Origin: Achromobacter deleyi
Lineage (GTDB): Bacteria > Pseudomonadota > Gammaproteobacteria > Burkholderiales > Burkholderiaceae_B
DNA length: 64,000 nucleotides
NCBI RefSeq assembly: GCF_902859705.1
Contig: NZ_CADIJO010000001.1
Coordinates: forward strand, 248,001 to 312,000
Direction of reading: 5' to 3'
The notes under the pieces were generated by a model. That model searched no databases. It was not told where the DNA came from and worked only from the letters and a program-made list of their open reading frames with translations. How positions within the stretch are numbered: the first letter of the stretch is position 1; every line of letters begins with the position of its first letter. The translations under genes and the position numbers were made by a program. This document shows, one piece after another, positions 49,851 through 58,865 of the stretch.

Positions 49851-51065
49851 TTACTTCTTGACCAGCTTGCAGGTCGACTCGGACAGCTTGGTGTAGACCT
49901 CGTCGCCCGGCAGCGTGGCGACCACCTTGTAGTAGTCCCACGGGCCCTTCGATTCGGCCGGCGTCTTGACCTGCATCAGGTACATGTCGTGAATCATGCG
50001 GCCGTCTTCGCGCACGTAGCCGCCCTGGGTGAAGAAGTCGTTGATCTTGTTGGACTTCATCCACTTCATCAGGGTGTCGGCGTCATCGGTGCCGGTGGCC
50101 TTCACGCCGTTCAGGTAGAACGTGACCGACGAGTAGTCGCCCGCCTGCAGCATGGAGGGCTTGCGGCCCACCTTGGCTTCGAACTTCTTGGCCCAGGCGC
50201 GCGAGGCGTCGGATTGGTCCCAGTACCAGCCGTCGGTCAGGTACATGCCCTTCGTGGCTTCCAGGCCCAGCGAGTGGATGTCGTTGATGAACACCAACAG
50301 GCCGGCCATCTTCATCGTCTTGGTCACGCCGAATTCATTGGCGGCCTTGATGGCATTGATGGTGTCGCCGCCCGCGTTGGCCAGGCCCAGGATCTGCGCC
50401 TTGGACGCCTGCGCCTGCAGCAGGAACGACGAGAAATCGGACGCGCCCAGCGGTGCCCGCACCTGGCCCTTGACCTCGCCGCCGGCGGCTTTCACCACGG
50501 CCATCGTGTCGCGTTCCAGCGCGTGGCCGAAGGCGTAGTCGGCCGTCAGGAAGAACCAGCTCTTGCCGCCGTCCTTCACCACGGCCGAACCGGTGCCGCG
50601 CGCCAGCGCCACGGTGTCGTAGGCGTAGTGCACGGTGTAGGGCGAACACTGCGCGTTGGTCAGGTCGGACGCGCCCGCGCCGATGGCGATGAAGGGCTTT
50701 TTCTTCTCGGCCGCCACGGCGGCCATCGCCAGGCTGGTCGCGGAGTTCGTGCCGGCGATGATCACGTCGACCTTCTGCTGGTCGAACCATTCGCGCGCAC
50801 GGGCCGAGGCCACGTCGGCCTTGTTCTGGTGGTCTGCCGACAGCACTTCGATCTTCTTGCCGTTGACCGAGCCGCCGAAATCCTCGATGGCCATGCGGAT
50901 GGCGTCCAGGCCGGCCTTGCCGTCGATGTCGGAATAAACGCCCGACATGTCGGTGATGAAGCCGATGCGGATGACATCGTCGGAGATGCCTTGCGCCGCG
51001 GCGGGTGCCGCGGCAAATCCCAGGCCCGCCATGGCCAGTGCAGCAGTGATGGTGTGCAGCTTCAT
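49851..51065 (-). CDS. Branched-chain amino acid-type ABC substrate-binding protein
   Basis: 404-residue periplasmic binding protein. Start 51065 has AGAGGAG seven bases upstream and yields the signal peptide MKLHTITAALAMAGLGFAAAPAAA before QGISDD. VIRIGFITDMSGVYSDIDGKAGLDA is the family opening. ADHQNKADVASARAREWFDQQKVDVIIAGTNSATSL and FLTADYAFGHALERD follow. It belongs to the subfamily whose ligands include amides and aromatic compounds as well as Leu/Ile/Val, so the substrate is open. livF precedes it by 77 bases and livH follows. Confidence 0.92.
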   Translation of the reverse strand: MKLHTITAALAMAGLGFAAAPAAAQGISDDVIRIGFITDMSGVYSDIDGKAGLDAIRMAIEDFGGSVNGKKIEVLSADHQNKADVASARAREWFDQQKVDVIIAGTNSATSLAMAAVAAEKKKPFIAIGAGASDLTNAQCSPYTVHYAYDTVALARGTGSAVVKDGGKSWFFLTADYAFGHALERDTMAVVKAAGGEVKGQVRAPLGASDFSSFLLQAQASKAQILGLANAGGDTINAIKAANEFGVTKTMKMAGLLVFINDIHSLGLEATKGMYLTDGWYWDQSDASRAWAKKFEAKVGRKPSMLQAGDYSSVTFYLNGVKATGTDDADTLMKWMKSNKINDFFTQGGYVREDGRMIHDMYLMQVKTPAESKGPWDYYKVVATLPGDEVYTKLSESTCKLVKK

Positions 51066-51142
51066 GGGATGACTCCTCTTCCCTTCGGTGTGTGTGCCGG
51101 GATGCCCGGCGGGTGACACAGGTTATGTCGGGCGATAGCCCT

Positions 51143-51853
51143 TTAGACGCCCAACAGTTCGTTGAGCGTGTCCTGTTTTTCTGAAAGTTCAGACGCCTCG
51201 AAATGCTCGACGATCTGGCCGTGCTCCATGACATAGAAGCGATCGGCCAGCGGCGCCGCGAAGCGGAAATTCTGCTCGACCATGACGATGGTGTAGCCGC
51301 GCTGCTTGAGCGCGGTGATCATGCGGGCCAGCGCCTGGACGATGACGGGGGCCAGGCCTTCCGAGATCTCGTCCAGCAGCAGGAGGTTGGCGCCGGTGCG
51401 CAGGATGCGCGCCACCGCCAGCATCTGTTGTTCGCCGCCCGACAGGCGAGTGCCGGGCGAGTGCCGGCGTTCCTGCAGGTTGGGGAACATGTCGTAGATT
51501 TCGGCCAGCGACATGCCGCCGCCCAGCGAGCCCACGACGGGGGGCAGCAGCAGGTTTTCTTCGCAGGACAGGCTGGCGAAGATGCCGCGTTCTTCAGGGC
51601 AATAGCCCACGCCCAGGTGGGCGATCTTGTAGGTGGGCAGGTCGATGGCTTCGGTGCCGTGGATGCGCACCGAGCCCTTGCGGGAACCGGTCAGGCCCAG
51701 GATGGCGCGCAGCGTGGTGGTGCGGCCGGCGCCGTTGCGGCCCAGCAGCGTCACGACCTCGCCCTGCGCCACCCGCATATCCACGCCGTGCAGGATATGC
51801 GATTCCCCGTACCAGGCCTGCAGGCCCGAGATTTCCAGTGCCGGGGTGCTCAT
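51143..51853 (-). CDS. livF: ABC ATPase LivF with Arg in Walker A
   Basis: 236-residue ATPase of the second liv system. The P-loop reads GRNGAGRTT with R44 (codon CGC) where the catalytic lysine is expected. The rest is normal: signature LSGGEQQMLAVARIL, Walker B LLLLDEISEGLAPVI with its glutamate, and H-loop MVEQNFRF (Q before N rather than H, usual for LivF). It overlaps the livG stop by 4 bases. The substitution is discussed as a finding. Confidence 0.93.
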   Translation of the reverse strand: MSTPALEISGLQAWYGESHILHGVDMRVAQGEVVTLLGRNGAGRTTTLRAILGLTGSRKGSVRIHGTEAIDLPTYKIAHLGVGYCPEERGIFASLSCEENLLLPPVVGSLGGGMSLAEIYDMFPNLQERRHSPGTRLSGGEQQMLAVARILRTGANLLLLDEISEGLAPVIVQALARMITALKQRGYTIVMVEQNFRFAAPLADRFYVMEHGQIVEHFEASELSEKQDTLNELLGV

Positions 51854-52623
51854 GCATGCGCTCCTTGGAGTTCGCCGTCGGTGGTGCCCATGTAGGCCTG
51901 CATCACGGCCGGATGGCGCGAGACTTCGGCATAGGAACCTTCGGCCAGCACGGCGCCGCGCGCCAGCACGGTAATGGTATTGGCGATGGACGACACGACA
52001 TTCATGTTGTGTTCGACCATCAGGATGGTGCGGCCGGCGCTGACGCGCTTGATCAGCTGCGTGACGCGGTCGACGTCTTCGTGGCCCATGCCCTGGGTGG
52101 GCTCGTCCAGCAGCATCAGCTCGGGTTCCATCGCCAGCGTGGTGGCGATTTCGAGCGCGCGCTTGCGGCCGTAGGGCAGGTTCACCGTGGTCTCGTTGGC
52201 AAACGCCCCCAGGTCGACTTGCTCGAGCAGCTCGCGCGCCGGCTCGTTCAGTTCGGCCAGCCGCTTGTCGCTGCGCCAGAAGTGAAACGACACGCCGGTC
52301 TTGCGCTGCAACCCGATGCGCACGTTCTCAAGCACGGTCAGGTGCGGGAACACCGCGGAAATCTGGAACGAACGGATCACCCCGCGCCGCGCGATCTGCG
52401 CCGGGCGCTCGCCGGTGATGTCGATGCCGTTGAACTTGATGGTCCCCGAGGTGGGGGCAAGGAATTTGGTCAGCAGGTTGAAGCATGTGGTCTTGCCCGC
52501 GCCGTTCGGCCCGATCAAGGCATGAATCTCGCCTCGCTTGATACGCAAATCGACCCCATTGACCGCGACAAAACCGCGGAATTCCTTGGTGAGGCCTTTT
52601 GTCTCCAGGATCGTGTCGTCCAT
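51850..52623 (-). CDS. livG: ABC ATPase LivG
   Basis: 257-residue ATPase that pairs with LivF. Walker A is GPNGAGKTT with its lysine, so one intact P-loop remains in the heterodimer. IRSFQISAVFPHLTVLENV is the Q-loop region. The signature is the variant LPYGRKRALEIATTLA, Walker B is LMLLDEPTQGM and the H-loop MVEHNMNV. It is the first gene of the operon; a 365-base intergenic region lies upstream. Confidence 0.94.
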   Translation of the reverse strand: MDDTILETKGLTKEFRGFVAVNGVDLRIKRGEIHALIGPNGAGKTTCFNLLTKFLAPTSGTIKFNGIDITGERPAQIARRGVIRSFQISAVFPHLTVLENVRIGLQRKTGVSFHFWRSDKRLAELNEPARELLEQVDLGAFANETTVNLPYGRKRALEIATTLAMEPELMLLDEPTQGMGHEDVDRVTQLIKRVSAGRTILMVEHNMNVVSSIANTITVLARGAVLAEGSYAEVSRHPAVMQAYMGTTDGELQGAHA

Positions 52624-52988
52624 GTCCGCTGCACCGGCGTTGTATTTATATGTGGACTCTGCCCGGCGTTATGCGCAGGGCCCCCGCAGGGTTATGAAAA
52701 CCGTGTATTCACGCAGTTTTCTACAAGAGTTGCCGGCGAGTATGCGCACCTCCGGATCAAAATTCCATGAGGGTTTGTCATAGGTTTTGCAGTGCGGAAA
52801 GGTGAATTGTCGGGTGGCGGACAATTACCGAATCCATTGGGCGAAAACCCTATATGCGGACGCAATGCATTGCAGCAAATTCGCATTGATCGTCATCAAT
52901 CCGTCATCACCGCGCGCATCGGGGAAAACCCGGTTTTGCGCGGTGCTCGGCGCCGGTCCATATTGCCCGGCGTTTGATGAATACCGGA
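52624..52988. other. Intergenic region between nth and the second liv operon
   Basis: 365 bases, no credible gene; short open frames here have no ribosome sites or family resemblance. It should hold the end of the nth transcript and the liv promoter, both on the minus strand. TATAAA (52650-52645, minus) lies 22 bases before the livG start without a clear -35. It contains the dyad at 52801-52829 and AAAACC-C-GGTTTT at 52925-52937. Confidence 0.5.
52801..52829. promoter_or_regulatory. Inverted repeat upstream of the second liv operon
   Basis: AATTGTC-N8-GACAATT (52805-52811 with 52820-52826) is perfect and is extended by GGT/ACC with one bulged base. It lies about 180 bases upstream of livG. 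It may be an operator or the stem of a small structured RNA. Confidence 0.4.
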
Positions 52989-53624
52989 TCAGGCCGGTGT
53001 TTTATCTTTGAATTCGCACAGGTCGGAAATACCGCATTGCGGGCATTTCGGCTTGCGCGCCACGCATACGTAGCGGCCTTGCAGGATCAGCCAGTGATGG
53101 GCGTCCTGCATATATTCGCGGGGCACGAATTTTTCGAGCTTCAGTTCGACTTCCAGCACGTTCTTGCCGGGGGCGATACCGGTGCGGTTCGATACCCGGA
53201 AAATGTGCGTATCCACCGCCATGGTGGGTTGGCCGAACGCGGTGTTGAGCACCACGTTGGCCGTCTTGCGGCCCACGCCCGGCAGGGCCTCGAGCGCCTC
53301 GCGCGTCTGCGGCACTTCGCCGCCGTGCTGCTCGATCAGAAGGCGGCACGTCGCGATCGCGTTCTTGGCCTTGGTGCGGAACAGGCCGATCGTCTTGATG
53401 TAGTCCGACAGGCCTTCCTCGCCCAGCGCCAGCAAGGCTTGCGGCGTGCCGTAGCGCGGGAAGAACTTGCGCGTGGCGATGTTCACCGACTTGTCGGTGG
53501 CCTGGGCCGACAGCAGCACCGCGATCAGCAGCTGGAACGGTGTTTCGTATTCCAGTTCGGTGGTCGGATGCGGATTGGCCGCCTGCAGGCGGGCGAAGAT
53601 CTCTCGGCGTTTGGCGGCGTTCAT
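52989..53624 (-). CDS. nth: Endonuclease III
   Basis: 211-residue DNA glycosylase/AP lyase for oxidised pyrimidines. The helix-hairpin-helix [12 protein letters not shown] carries K120, and D138 lies in MAVDTHIFR, the same numbers as in E. coli Nth. The [4Fe-4S] loop has C187, C194, C197 and C203. It starts inside the stop of the RnfB-like gene, so the two Fe-S proteins are translated together. Confidence 0.97.
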   Translation of the reverse strand: MNAAKRREIFARLQAANPHPTTELEYETPFQLLIAVLLSAQATDKSVNIATRKFFPRYGTPQALLALGEEGLSDYIKTIGLFRTKAKNAIATCRLLIEQHGGEVPQTREALEALPGVGRKTANVVLNTAFGQPTMAVDTHIFRVSNRTGIAPGKNVLEVELKLEKFVPREYMQDAHHWLILQGRYVCVARKPKCPQCGISDLCEFKDKTPA

Positions 53625-54262
53625 GGGCGCGGGGTGTTGCGGCGGGCCCGGGCGCGGGCCAGGGCGGATTCAATGGCGGCGCGCTTGCGGTCGTCATCCT
53701 GGGCGGCGTCGGCCGCCGCGGCAGGAGCCGGCGCGCTGGCGGGTTCCGGAGCCATCAGGCGCGCGTTGTCGGCGGCCAGGCGCTCGATGCGCGCCTGGTG
53801 ATGGCGATGGCGCTGACGGCCGGCGGCGGCGTCTTCGGCGGTCCAGGCGCGGCCCGCCGGCACCATCTGGATGCAATCGACCGGACAGGGCGCCACGCAC
53901 AGGTCGCAGCCGGTGCACCAGTCCGCCAGCACGGTATGCATGTGCTTGTTGGCGCCGACGATGGCGTCGACCGGACAGGCCTGGATGCACAGCGTACAGC
54001 CGATGCAATGCGCTTCGTCGATGCGGGCGACGAGCAGCGGCCCCGGCTCGCCGCGGGTCAGGTCCAGCGGCAGCAGCGGCGTATCCAGCAGGCTGGCCAG
54101 CGCGGCAATGCCTTCGTCGCCGCCGGGTGGGCAGCGGTTGATGGGGGCTGTGCCCTCGGCGATGGCATCGGCATAGGGCCGGCAGCCGTCATACCCGCAC
54201 TTGGTGCATTGCGTCTGGGGCAGCAAGGCATCGATGCGGTCGGCTAGTGAGCGACAGGACAT
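53621..54262 (-). CDS. rnfB: RnfB-like ferredoxin, not in an rnf operon
   Basis: 213-residue Fe-S protein. The N-terminal Fe4S domain has CTKCGYDGC and a fourth cysteine at NRCPPGG (C19, C22, C27, C44). Two CxxCxxCxxxCP motifs follow ([12 protein letters not shown] and [12 protein letters not shown]). The membrane anchor of true RnfB is missing, and the last 70 residues are Ala/Arg-rich. No rnfACDGE genes are nearby. The gene overlaps nth by 4 bases; a supply of electrons or clusters to Nth is possible but unproven. Confidence 0.88.
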   Translation of the reverse strand: MSCRSLADRIDALLPQTQCTKCGYDGCRPYADAIAEGTAPINRCPPGGDEGIAALASLLDTPLLPLDLTRGEPGPLLVARIDEAHCIGCTLCIQACPVDAIVGANKHMHTVLADWCTGCDLCVAPCPVDCIQMVPAGRAWTAEDAAAGRQRHRHHQARIERLAADNARLMAPEPASAPAPAAAADAAQDDDRKRAAIESALARARARRNTPRP

Positions 54263-54284
54263 GGCGGGCGATGAAAGAGAAGAG

Positions 54285-54325
54285 GGGGCCGCTCGGGCAA
54301 TGAAAAGAAAAGGGGCCGCTCGGGC
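54285..54325. repeat. 14-bp direct repeat
   Basis: GGGGCCGCTCGGGC occurs at 54285-54298 and again at 54312-54325. The second copy is part of the phaZ terminator stem. Confidence 0.7.
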
Positions 54326-54328
54326 CCC
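54302..54328 (-). terminator. Terminator of phaZ
   Basis: On the minus strand a GGGGCC/GGCCCC stem (54328-54323 with 54317-54312) with a five-base loop is followed by TTTTCTTTTC. It lies 27 bases after the phaZ stop. Confidence 0.75.
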
Positions 54329-54354
54329 CGTGGGAAAGCGGCGCGCAGAGGCGG

Positions 54355-55581
54355 TCAGGCCGACTGCCGGATGAATTCCGCGATTTTAGGACAGATCATT
54401 TCGCGCCACCGGCGGCCCGAGAAGATGCCGTAGTGGCCGCAGTTGGGCGCGGTGTAGTGCGCCTTGCGCTCGGCCGGGATGTTCTTGCACAGCTTGATGG
54501 CCGCGCGGGTCTGGCCCTGGCCGGAAATGTCGTCCAGTTCGCCTTCGATGGTGAACAGCGCGACCTTCTTGATGTCGGCCGGACGCACCAGCTGGCCGTC
54601 GACTTCCCAGGTGCCGCTCGGCAGCGCGAATTCCTGGAACACCATGCGGATCGTGTCCAGGTAGAACTCGGCCGGCATGTCCAGCACCGCGTTGTATTCG
54701 TCGTAGAAGCGGCGATGCGCCTCGGCGTCGTTGTCGTCGCCGCGCAGCAGGTCCAGGTAGAACTCGTAGTGCGACTTCATGTGGCGGTCGGGATTCATGG
54801 CCATGAACCCGGCGTGCTGCAGAAAGCCCGGGTAGACCTTGCGGCCCGACCCCGGGTAGCGCGGCGGCACCGGGTGGATGACCTGGTTCTCGAACCACGA
54901 ATACGGCTTGGTGGTGGCCAGGCGGTTCACTTGCGTGGGCGACTGGCGCGGGTCGATGGGGCCGCCCATCATGACCATGCTGCGCGGTTGGCAGGGATCG
55001 TTGGCGGACGCCATCAGCGACACGGCGGCCAGCACCGGCACGGTGGGCTGGCAGACCGAGATCACGTGGACGTCGGGGCCCAGGTGCCGGATGAAATCCT
55101 GCACGTAGCGGACGTAGTCGTTCAGGTGGAACGGACCGGCCGACAGCGGCACCATGCGGGCGTCGATCCAGTCGGTCACGTAGATGTCGTGATTGGGCAG
55201 CAGGGCGCGCACGGTATCGCGCAGCAGGGTGGCGTGATGGCCCGACATGGGCGCCACCAGCAGCACCTTGGGGTCGCCCTGGGGCGTCTGGCGCACATCG
55301 CGGTGAAAGTGCACCAGCCGGCAGAAAGGCTTGTCGAGCACGACCGATTCGGTCACCCGGACGGACTTGCCGTTGATTTCGGTGGCGGGCAGGTTCCAGG
55401 CAGGCTTCTGGTATTCCTTGCCGATGCGCGTCATCAGCTCGTAACCCGCGGCCATCTGGCGCGAGATCGGGGTGTAGGCGAGGGGACTGTAGGGACTGGA
55501 GAACAGCTGGGAACCGGCATCCGTGAAAGCAGCGAACGGAGTCAGGAAAGCGCGCTGCATTTCGTGCAATTGGTACAGCAT
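54355..55581 (-). CDS. phaZ: Intracellular polyhydroxyalkanoate depolymerase
   Basis: 408-residue enzyme that degrades stored poly(3-hydroxybutyrate). Start 55581 ([16 protein letters not shown]) has AAGGA nine bases upstream and matches the family N-terminus. The nucleophile is C177 in [11 protein letters not shown], the cysteine typical of a-type intracellular depolymerases. [16 protein letters not shown] has the aspartate and [17 protein letters not shown] the histidine of the triad. It implies that the organism makes PHB. No phaC or phaP is in the window. Confidence 0.95.
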   Translation of the reverse strand: MLYQLHEMQRAFLTPFAAFTDAGSQLFSSPYSPLAYTPISRQMAAGYELMTRIGKEYQKPAWNLPATEINGKSVRVTESVVLDKPFCRLVHFHRDVRQTPQGDPKVLLVAPMSGHHATLLRDTVRALLPNHDIYVTDWIDARMVPLSAGPFHLNDYVRYVQDFIRHLGPDVHVISVCQPTVPVLAAVSLMASANDPCQPRSMVMMGGPIDPRQSPTQVNRLATTKPYSWFENQVIHPVPPRYPGSGRKVYPGFLQHAGFMAMNPDRHMKSHYEFYLDLLRGDDNDAEAHRRFYDEYNAVLDMPAEFYLDTIRMVFQEFALPSGTWEVDGQLVRPADIKKVALFTIEGELDDISGQGQTRAAIKLCKNIPAERKAHYTAPNCGHYGIFSGRRWREMICPKIAEFIRQSA

Positions 55582-55814
55582 TGGGGAAGTCCTTCTGGGT
55601 CGTGCGTGTGCCCCGATTATTGCGCCGGGGAGTAACGGTATTTCCAATTAATCTGACGAAAGCGTCCGAAAATCGGCTTTTGTGTTGCAAAAATGCGACC
55701 CGTCATCCCTTGCGCACCAGTTTAGGGCGGAACCCGGTGGCGGCAATCGCCCCAAAAGGGGGAAATCCGGCCTAGCCCGGACGGGCCAGAAGCGCCTCCG
55801 GGCAGGGCCAGGGG

Positions 55815-56615
55815 TCACCAGTAGTTTTCCACCGCCAGGTTGCCGGGGATGCCGCGGCGGCCCGGCTTGAAGCCGCGTTCGCCCAGCAGCTTGCGGGCGT
55901 CGGCCAGCATGTCGGGGTTGCCGCACAGCATGATCTTGGCCTGCTCCGGGTCCAGCGGCACGCCCGCCAGCTGTTCCAGGCCGCCGTCGGCGATCAGGGT
56001 GGTCAGGCGCGCCTGCGGCATGCCGGGCAGGGCTTCGCGGGTGGCGATCGGCAGGTACACCAGCTTTTGCGGCTCGGCGGCGAACAGCTCGGCCAGGGCC
56101 GGATCGTGGCGCCAGCCTTCGATTTCGTCGCGATACGCCAGCTCTGCCGCGGTGCGCACGCCGTGCACCAGGATGATGCGGCGATAAGCGCGCCAGACGG
56201 CCGGATCGCGCAGGATCGACAGGTAGGCCGACAGGCCGGTGCCAGAGGCCAGCAGCCAGAGATCGCCGCCCGGGGCGAAGCGTTCCAGCGTCAAAAAGCC
56301 GTAGGGGGTTTTCTCGACGTACAGTGCGTCGCCAGGCTGCAGCCGCGCCATGCGCGGGCTGAACAGGCCTTCGGGCACCACGATGGAATAGAACTCCAGC
56401 CAAGGCTGCTGCGGCGCCGACACCATCGAGTAGGCGCGCCACAGGGTGGGCGGGCCGTCGGGATCGTCAGCGCCGGGCAGACCGACCCGGGCGAACTGGC
56501 CCGGCTGGAACGTATACGCCTCGTCGCGCGTGACGCGCACGGAGAACAACTTGTCGGGCACCCAGGTGTGGACTTGGGTGACGGTCTGGCGCGTGTATTT
56601 GGAGTCGTCGGTCAT
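55815..56615 (-). CDS. fpr: Ferredoxin-NADP reductase
   Basis: 266-residue flavoprotein exchanging electrons between NADPH and ferredoxin or flavodoxin. The FAD site is RAYSMVSAP; the NADPH site is LLASGTGLSAYLSIL; MLCGNPDM and the final VENYW with C-terminal aromatic residue are Fpr marks. Start 56615 gives normal length. The ferredoxin gene fdxA lies 46 bases upstream in the same direction, suggesting a working pair. Confidence 0.95.
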   Translation of the reverse strand: MTDDSKYTRQTVTQVHTWVPDKLFSVRVTRDEAYTFQPGQFARVGLPGADDPDGPPTLWRAYSMVSAPQQPWLEFYSIVVPEGLFSPRMARLQPGDALYVEKTPYGFLTLERFAPGGDLWLLASGTGLSAYLSILRDPAVWRAYRRIILVHGVRTAAELAYRDEIEGWRHDPALAELFAAEPQKLVYLPIATREALPGMPQARLTTLIADGGLEQLAGVPLDPEQAKIMLCGNPDMLADARKLLGERGFKPGRRGIPGNLAVENYW

Positions 56616-56661
56616 CGGGGCATCACGCGTCGCGTGCCGGGGGCGGCCACGCGTTCGCGGA

Positions 56662-56985
56662 TTATTTTTCCAGGTATTGCAGCTTGTCCTGCTTGCCGTT
56701 CCAGTCGTCGGCATCGGGCAGCGGCTTCTTGGCGCGGCTGATGCTGGCGAACTCGGGCGAGAGTTCGGCGTTCAGGGCGATGAAGTTCAGCTGGTCCTGC
56801 GGCACGTCTTCTTCGGCGTAGATCGCATTGGCCGGGCATTCCGGGATGCAGACGGCGCAATCGATGCATTCGTCGGGGTCGATCACCAGGAAGTTCGGAC
56901 CCTCACGAAAACAGTCCACCGGGCACACATCTACGCAATCGGTGTACTTGCACTTGATACAGTTTTCGGTGACGACGTGGGTCAT
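56662..56985 (-). CDS. fdxA: Seven-iron ferredoxin FdxA
   Basis: 107-residue ferredoxin of the Azotobacter FdI type. C9, C17 and C50 fit the [3Fe-4S] ligands; C21, C40, C43 and C46 fit the [4Fe-4S] ligands; C25 corresponds to the free cysteine near the cluster. The tail after residue 60 ([19 protein letters not shown]) is also typical. The gene is divergent from pncB with 155 bases between starts and is followed by fpr. Confidence 0.96.
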   Translation of the reverse strand: MTHVVTENCIKCKYTDCVDVCPVDCFREGPNFLVIDPDECIDCAVCIPECPANAIYAEEDVPQDQLNFIALNAELSPEFASISRAKKPLPDADDWNGKQDKLQYLEK

Positions 56986-57140
56986 TCAGGGACTCCGGGC
57001 AGGCGGCATTTGTGTTTTGTTGGGCCGATTTTACCCAATGCGGCGCCAAACCGCCGTGAATACCCGTGTTGACATCGTGGCACATTGGGGGAACAGGCCG
57101 TCCCTTCGTGCTATGGTGTCGCGAAACGATACGCGCAATC

Positions 57141-58316
57141 ATGATAATCACTTCGCTGCTCGACACCGATCTGTACAAATTCAGCATGATGCAAGTGGTG
57201 CTGCATCAGTTCCCCGCTGCTCAGGTCGAGTACCGTTACAAATGCCGCACGCAGGGCGCCAACCTGCGCCCCTACCTGGACGAAATCCGCGAAGAAGTGC
57301 ACCAGCTGTGCCAGCTGCGCTTCACCGCCGACGAACTTAAATATCTGGGCGGCTTGCGCTTTATCAAAAGCGACTTCGTCGATTTCCTCGAACTGTTCCA
57401 CCTGCCCGAGCGCTGCATCCACATCGCCGAAGGCGATGCGCCCGGCGAGATCAGCATCGAGGTCAAGGGGCCGTGGCTGCACACGATCCTGTTCGAGATC
57501 CCCGTGCTGGCGATCGTCAACGAAGTCTATTTCCGCAACACCCGCAAGCATCCGGACTGGGAAGAAGGCCGCAAGCGCCTGCAGTCCAAGATGCACCTGG
57601 TGCTGGACGATCCCGCGCTGGCCGATTTCCGCGTGGCCGAATACGGCACCCGCCGGCGCTTCTCCAAGGTCTGGCACGAGGAAATCGTGTCCACCATGAA
57701 GGCCCAGATGGGACCGCACTTCGCCGGCACCAGCAACGTGCTCCTGGCCAAGCAGCATGAAGTGCTGCCGCTGGGCACCATGGGCCACGAATACCTGCAG
57801 GCCTGCCAGGCGCTGGGTCCGCGGCTGCGTGATTCGCAGGTCTTCGCCCTGGAAGTGTGGGCCAAGGAATACCGCGGCGACCTCGGCATTGCGCTGTCGG
57901 ACGTCTACGGCATGGACGCCTTCCTGCGCGATTTCGACATGTATTTCTGCAAGCTGTTCGACGGCGCGCGCCACGATTCCGGCGATCCCTTCGTCTGGGG
58001 CGAAAGGCTGCTCGAGCACTACCGCAAGAACCGCGTCGACCCGCGCGCCAAGACGCTGGTGTTCTCCGATTCGCTGACCTTCCCGCGCGCTATCGAACTG
58101 GCCCGTCAGTTCGCCGGCCGCTGCAAGGTGTCGTTCGGCATCGGCACCAACCTCACCAACGACCTGGGCCACGAACCCTTGCAGATCGTCATGAAGATGG
58201 TCCGCTGCAACGGCCAGCCCGTGGCCAAGGTGTCCGACGCGCCCGAAAAGACCATGTGCGACGATCCGGCCTACCTGGCCTATCTGCGCCAGGTCTTCCA
58301 GCTGCCGCCCGCCTGA
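57141..58316 (+). CDS. pncB: Nicotinate phosphoribosyltransferase
   Basis: 391-residue enzyme of the NAD salvage pathway, joining nicotinate and PRPP with ATP stimulation. [20 protein letters not shown] is the conserved N-terminus that sets start 57141. [17 protein letters not shown] contains the His autophosphorylated in PncB, and [20 protein letters not shown] and [13 protein letters not shown] are product-binding parts. A perfect TTGACA lies at 57069 but has no -10 at the right distance. Confidence 0.96.
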   Translation: MIITSLLDTDLYKFSMMQVVLHQFPAAQVEYRYKCRTQGANLRPYLDEIREEVHQLCQLRFTADELKYLGGLRFIKSDFVDFLELFHLPERCIHIAEGDAPGEISIEVKGPWLHTILFEIPVLAIVNEVYFRNTRKHPDWEEGRKRLQSKMHLVLDDPALADFRVAEYGTRRRFSKVWHEEIVSTMKAQMGPHFAGTSNVLLAKQHEVLPLGTMGHEYLQACQALGPRLRDSQVFALEVWAKEYRGDLGIALSDVYGMDAFLRDFDMYFCKLFDGARHDSGDPFVWGERLLEHYRKNRVDPRAKTLVFSDSLTFPRAIELARQFAGRCKVSFGIGTNLTNDLGHEPLQIVMKMVRCNGQPVAKVSDAPEKTMCDDPAYLAYLRQVFQLPPA

Positions 58317-58385
58317 GGCCGCGGCAGGGTAAAGTTCGGCATTCGCATTGTTCCAACCCGTCAACTCGTCACTAGGGGAATATTC

Positions 58386-58739
58386 ATGAGCAGCATCAAG
58401 CGCTTCCACGTCGCCAAGCGCCTGTCGGACATGGCCGTTTACAACGGCGTCGCGTACCTGGCAGGCCAGGTGCCGGACGATGCCAAGCTGGACATCACCG
58501 GCCAGACCGAGCAAGTGCTCGCGACCATCGACCGCCTGTTGGCCGAAGCCGGCACCGACAAGACCAAGATCCTGATGGCCCAGATCTACGTGGCCAACAT
58601 GAAGGAATTCGATGGCATGAACAAGGCCTGGGATGCCTGGGTTGCCGACGGCAACTCGCCCCCGCGCGCCACGGTCGAGGCCCGCCTCGCCAATCCCGAC
58701 TTCAAGGTCGAGATCGTCGTGACCGCCGCCGTCGCCTAA
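58386..58739 (+). CDS. RidA family enamine/imine deaminase
   Basis: 117-residue protein of the YjgF/RidA superfamily, which hydrolyses reactive imines from PLP enzymes. VYNGVAYLAGQVPDD, ILMAQIYVANMKEFDGMNKAWDAWV and PPRATVEARLANPDFKVEI are conserved; the arginine in PPRATVEA is the residue needed for activity in RidA. AGGGGAATATTC precedes the ATG. It lies 69 bases after pncB and ends before a strong terminator. It belongs to a RidA subgroup rather than certainly archetypal RidA. Confidence 0.92.
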   Translation: MSSIKRFHVAKRLSDMAVYNGVAYLAGQVPDDAKLDITGQTEQVLATIDRLLAEAGTDKTKILMAQIYVANMKEFDGMNKAWDAWVADGNSPPRATVEARLANPDFKVEIVVTAAVA

Positions 58740-58761
58740 AGACTGCGCGCGCCTCATGTCG

Positions 58762-58791
58762 AAAGCCCTCCGGCATGCCGGAGGGCTTTTT
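58762..58791. terminator. Terminator after ridA
   Basis: Perfect inverted repeat of 13-bp arms (58762-58774 with 58777-58789) followed by TT; the AT-rich outer ends let it serve both strands. Confidence 0.9.
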
Positions 58792-58865
58792 CGTTTCCAC
58801 GCCGGATGTCGCGCGGGCCATGCCGTCGCTGCCATCGAACGACGCAGCGGGCGCGCCGGCTGGGG

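Noticed and set aside
52787-53011. Short open frames in the nth-livG spacer
   Set aside because: Cys/Arg-rich, no ribosome site, and the end overlaps nth; no sign of a real small protein.
57069-57097. TTGACA upstream of pncB as a promoter
   Set aside because: The -35 is perfect, but no -10-like hexamer lies 15-19 bases later; TATGGT at 57112 is too far.
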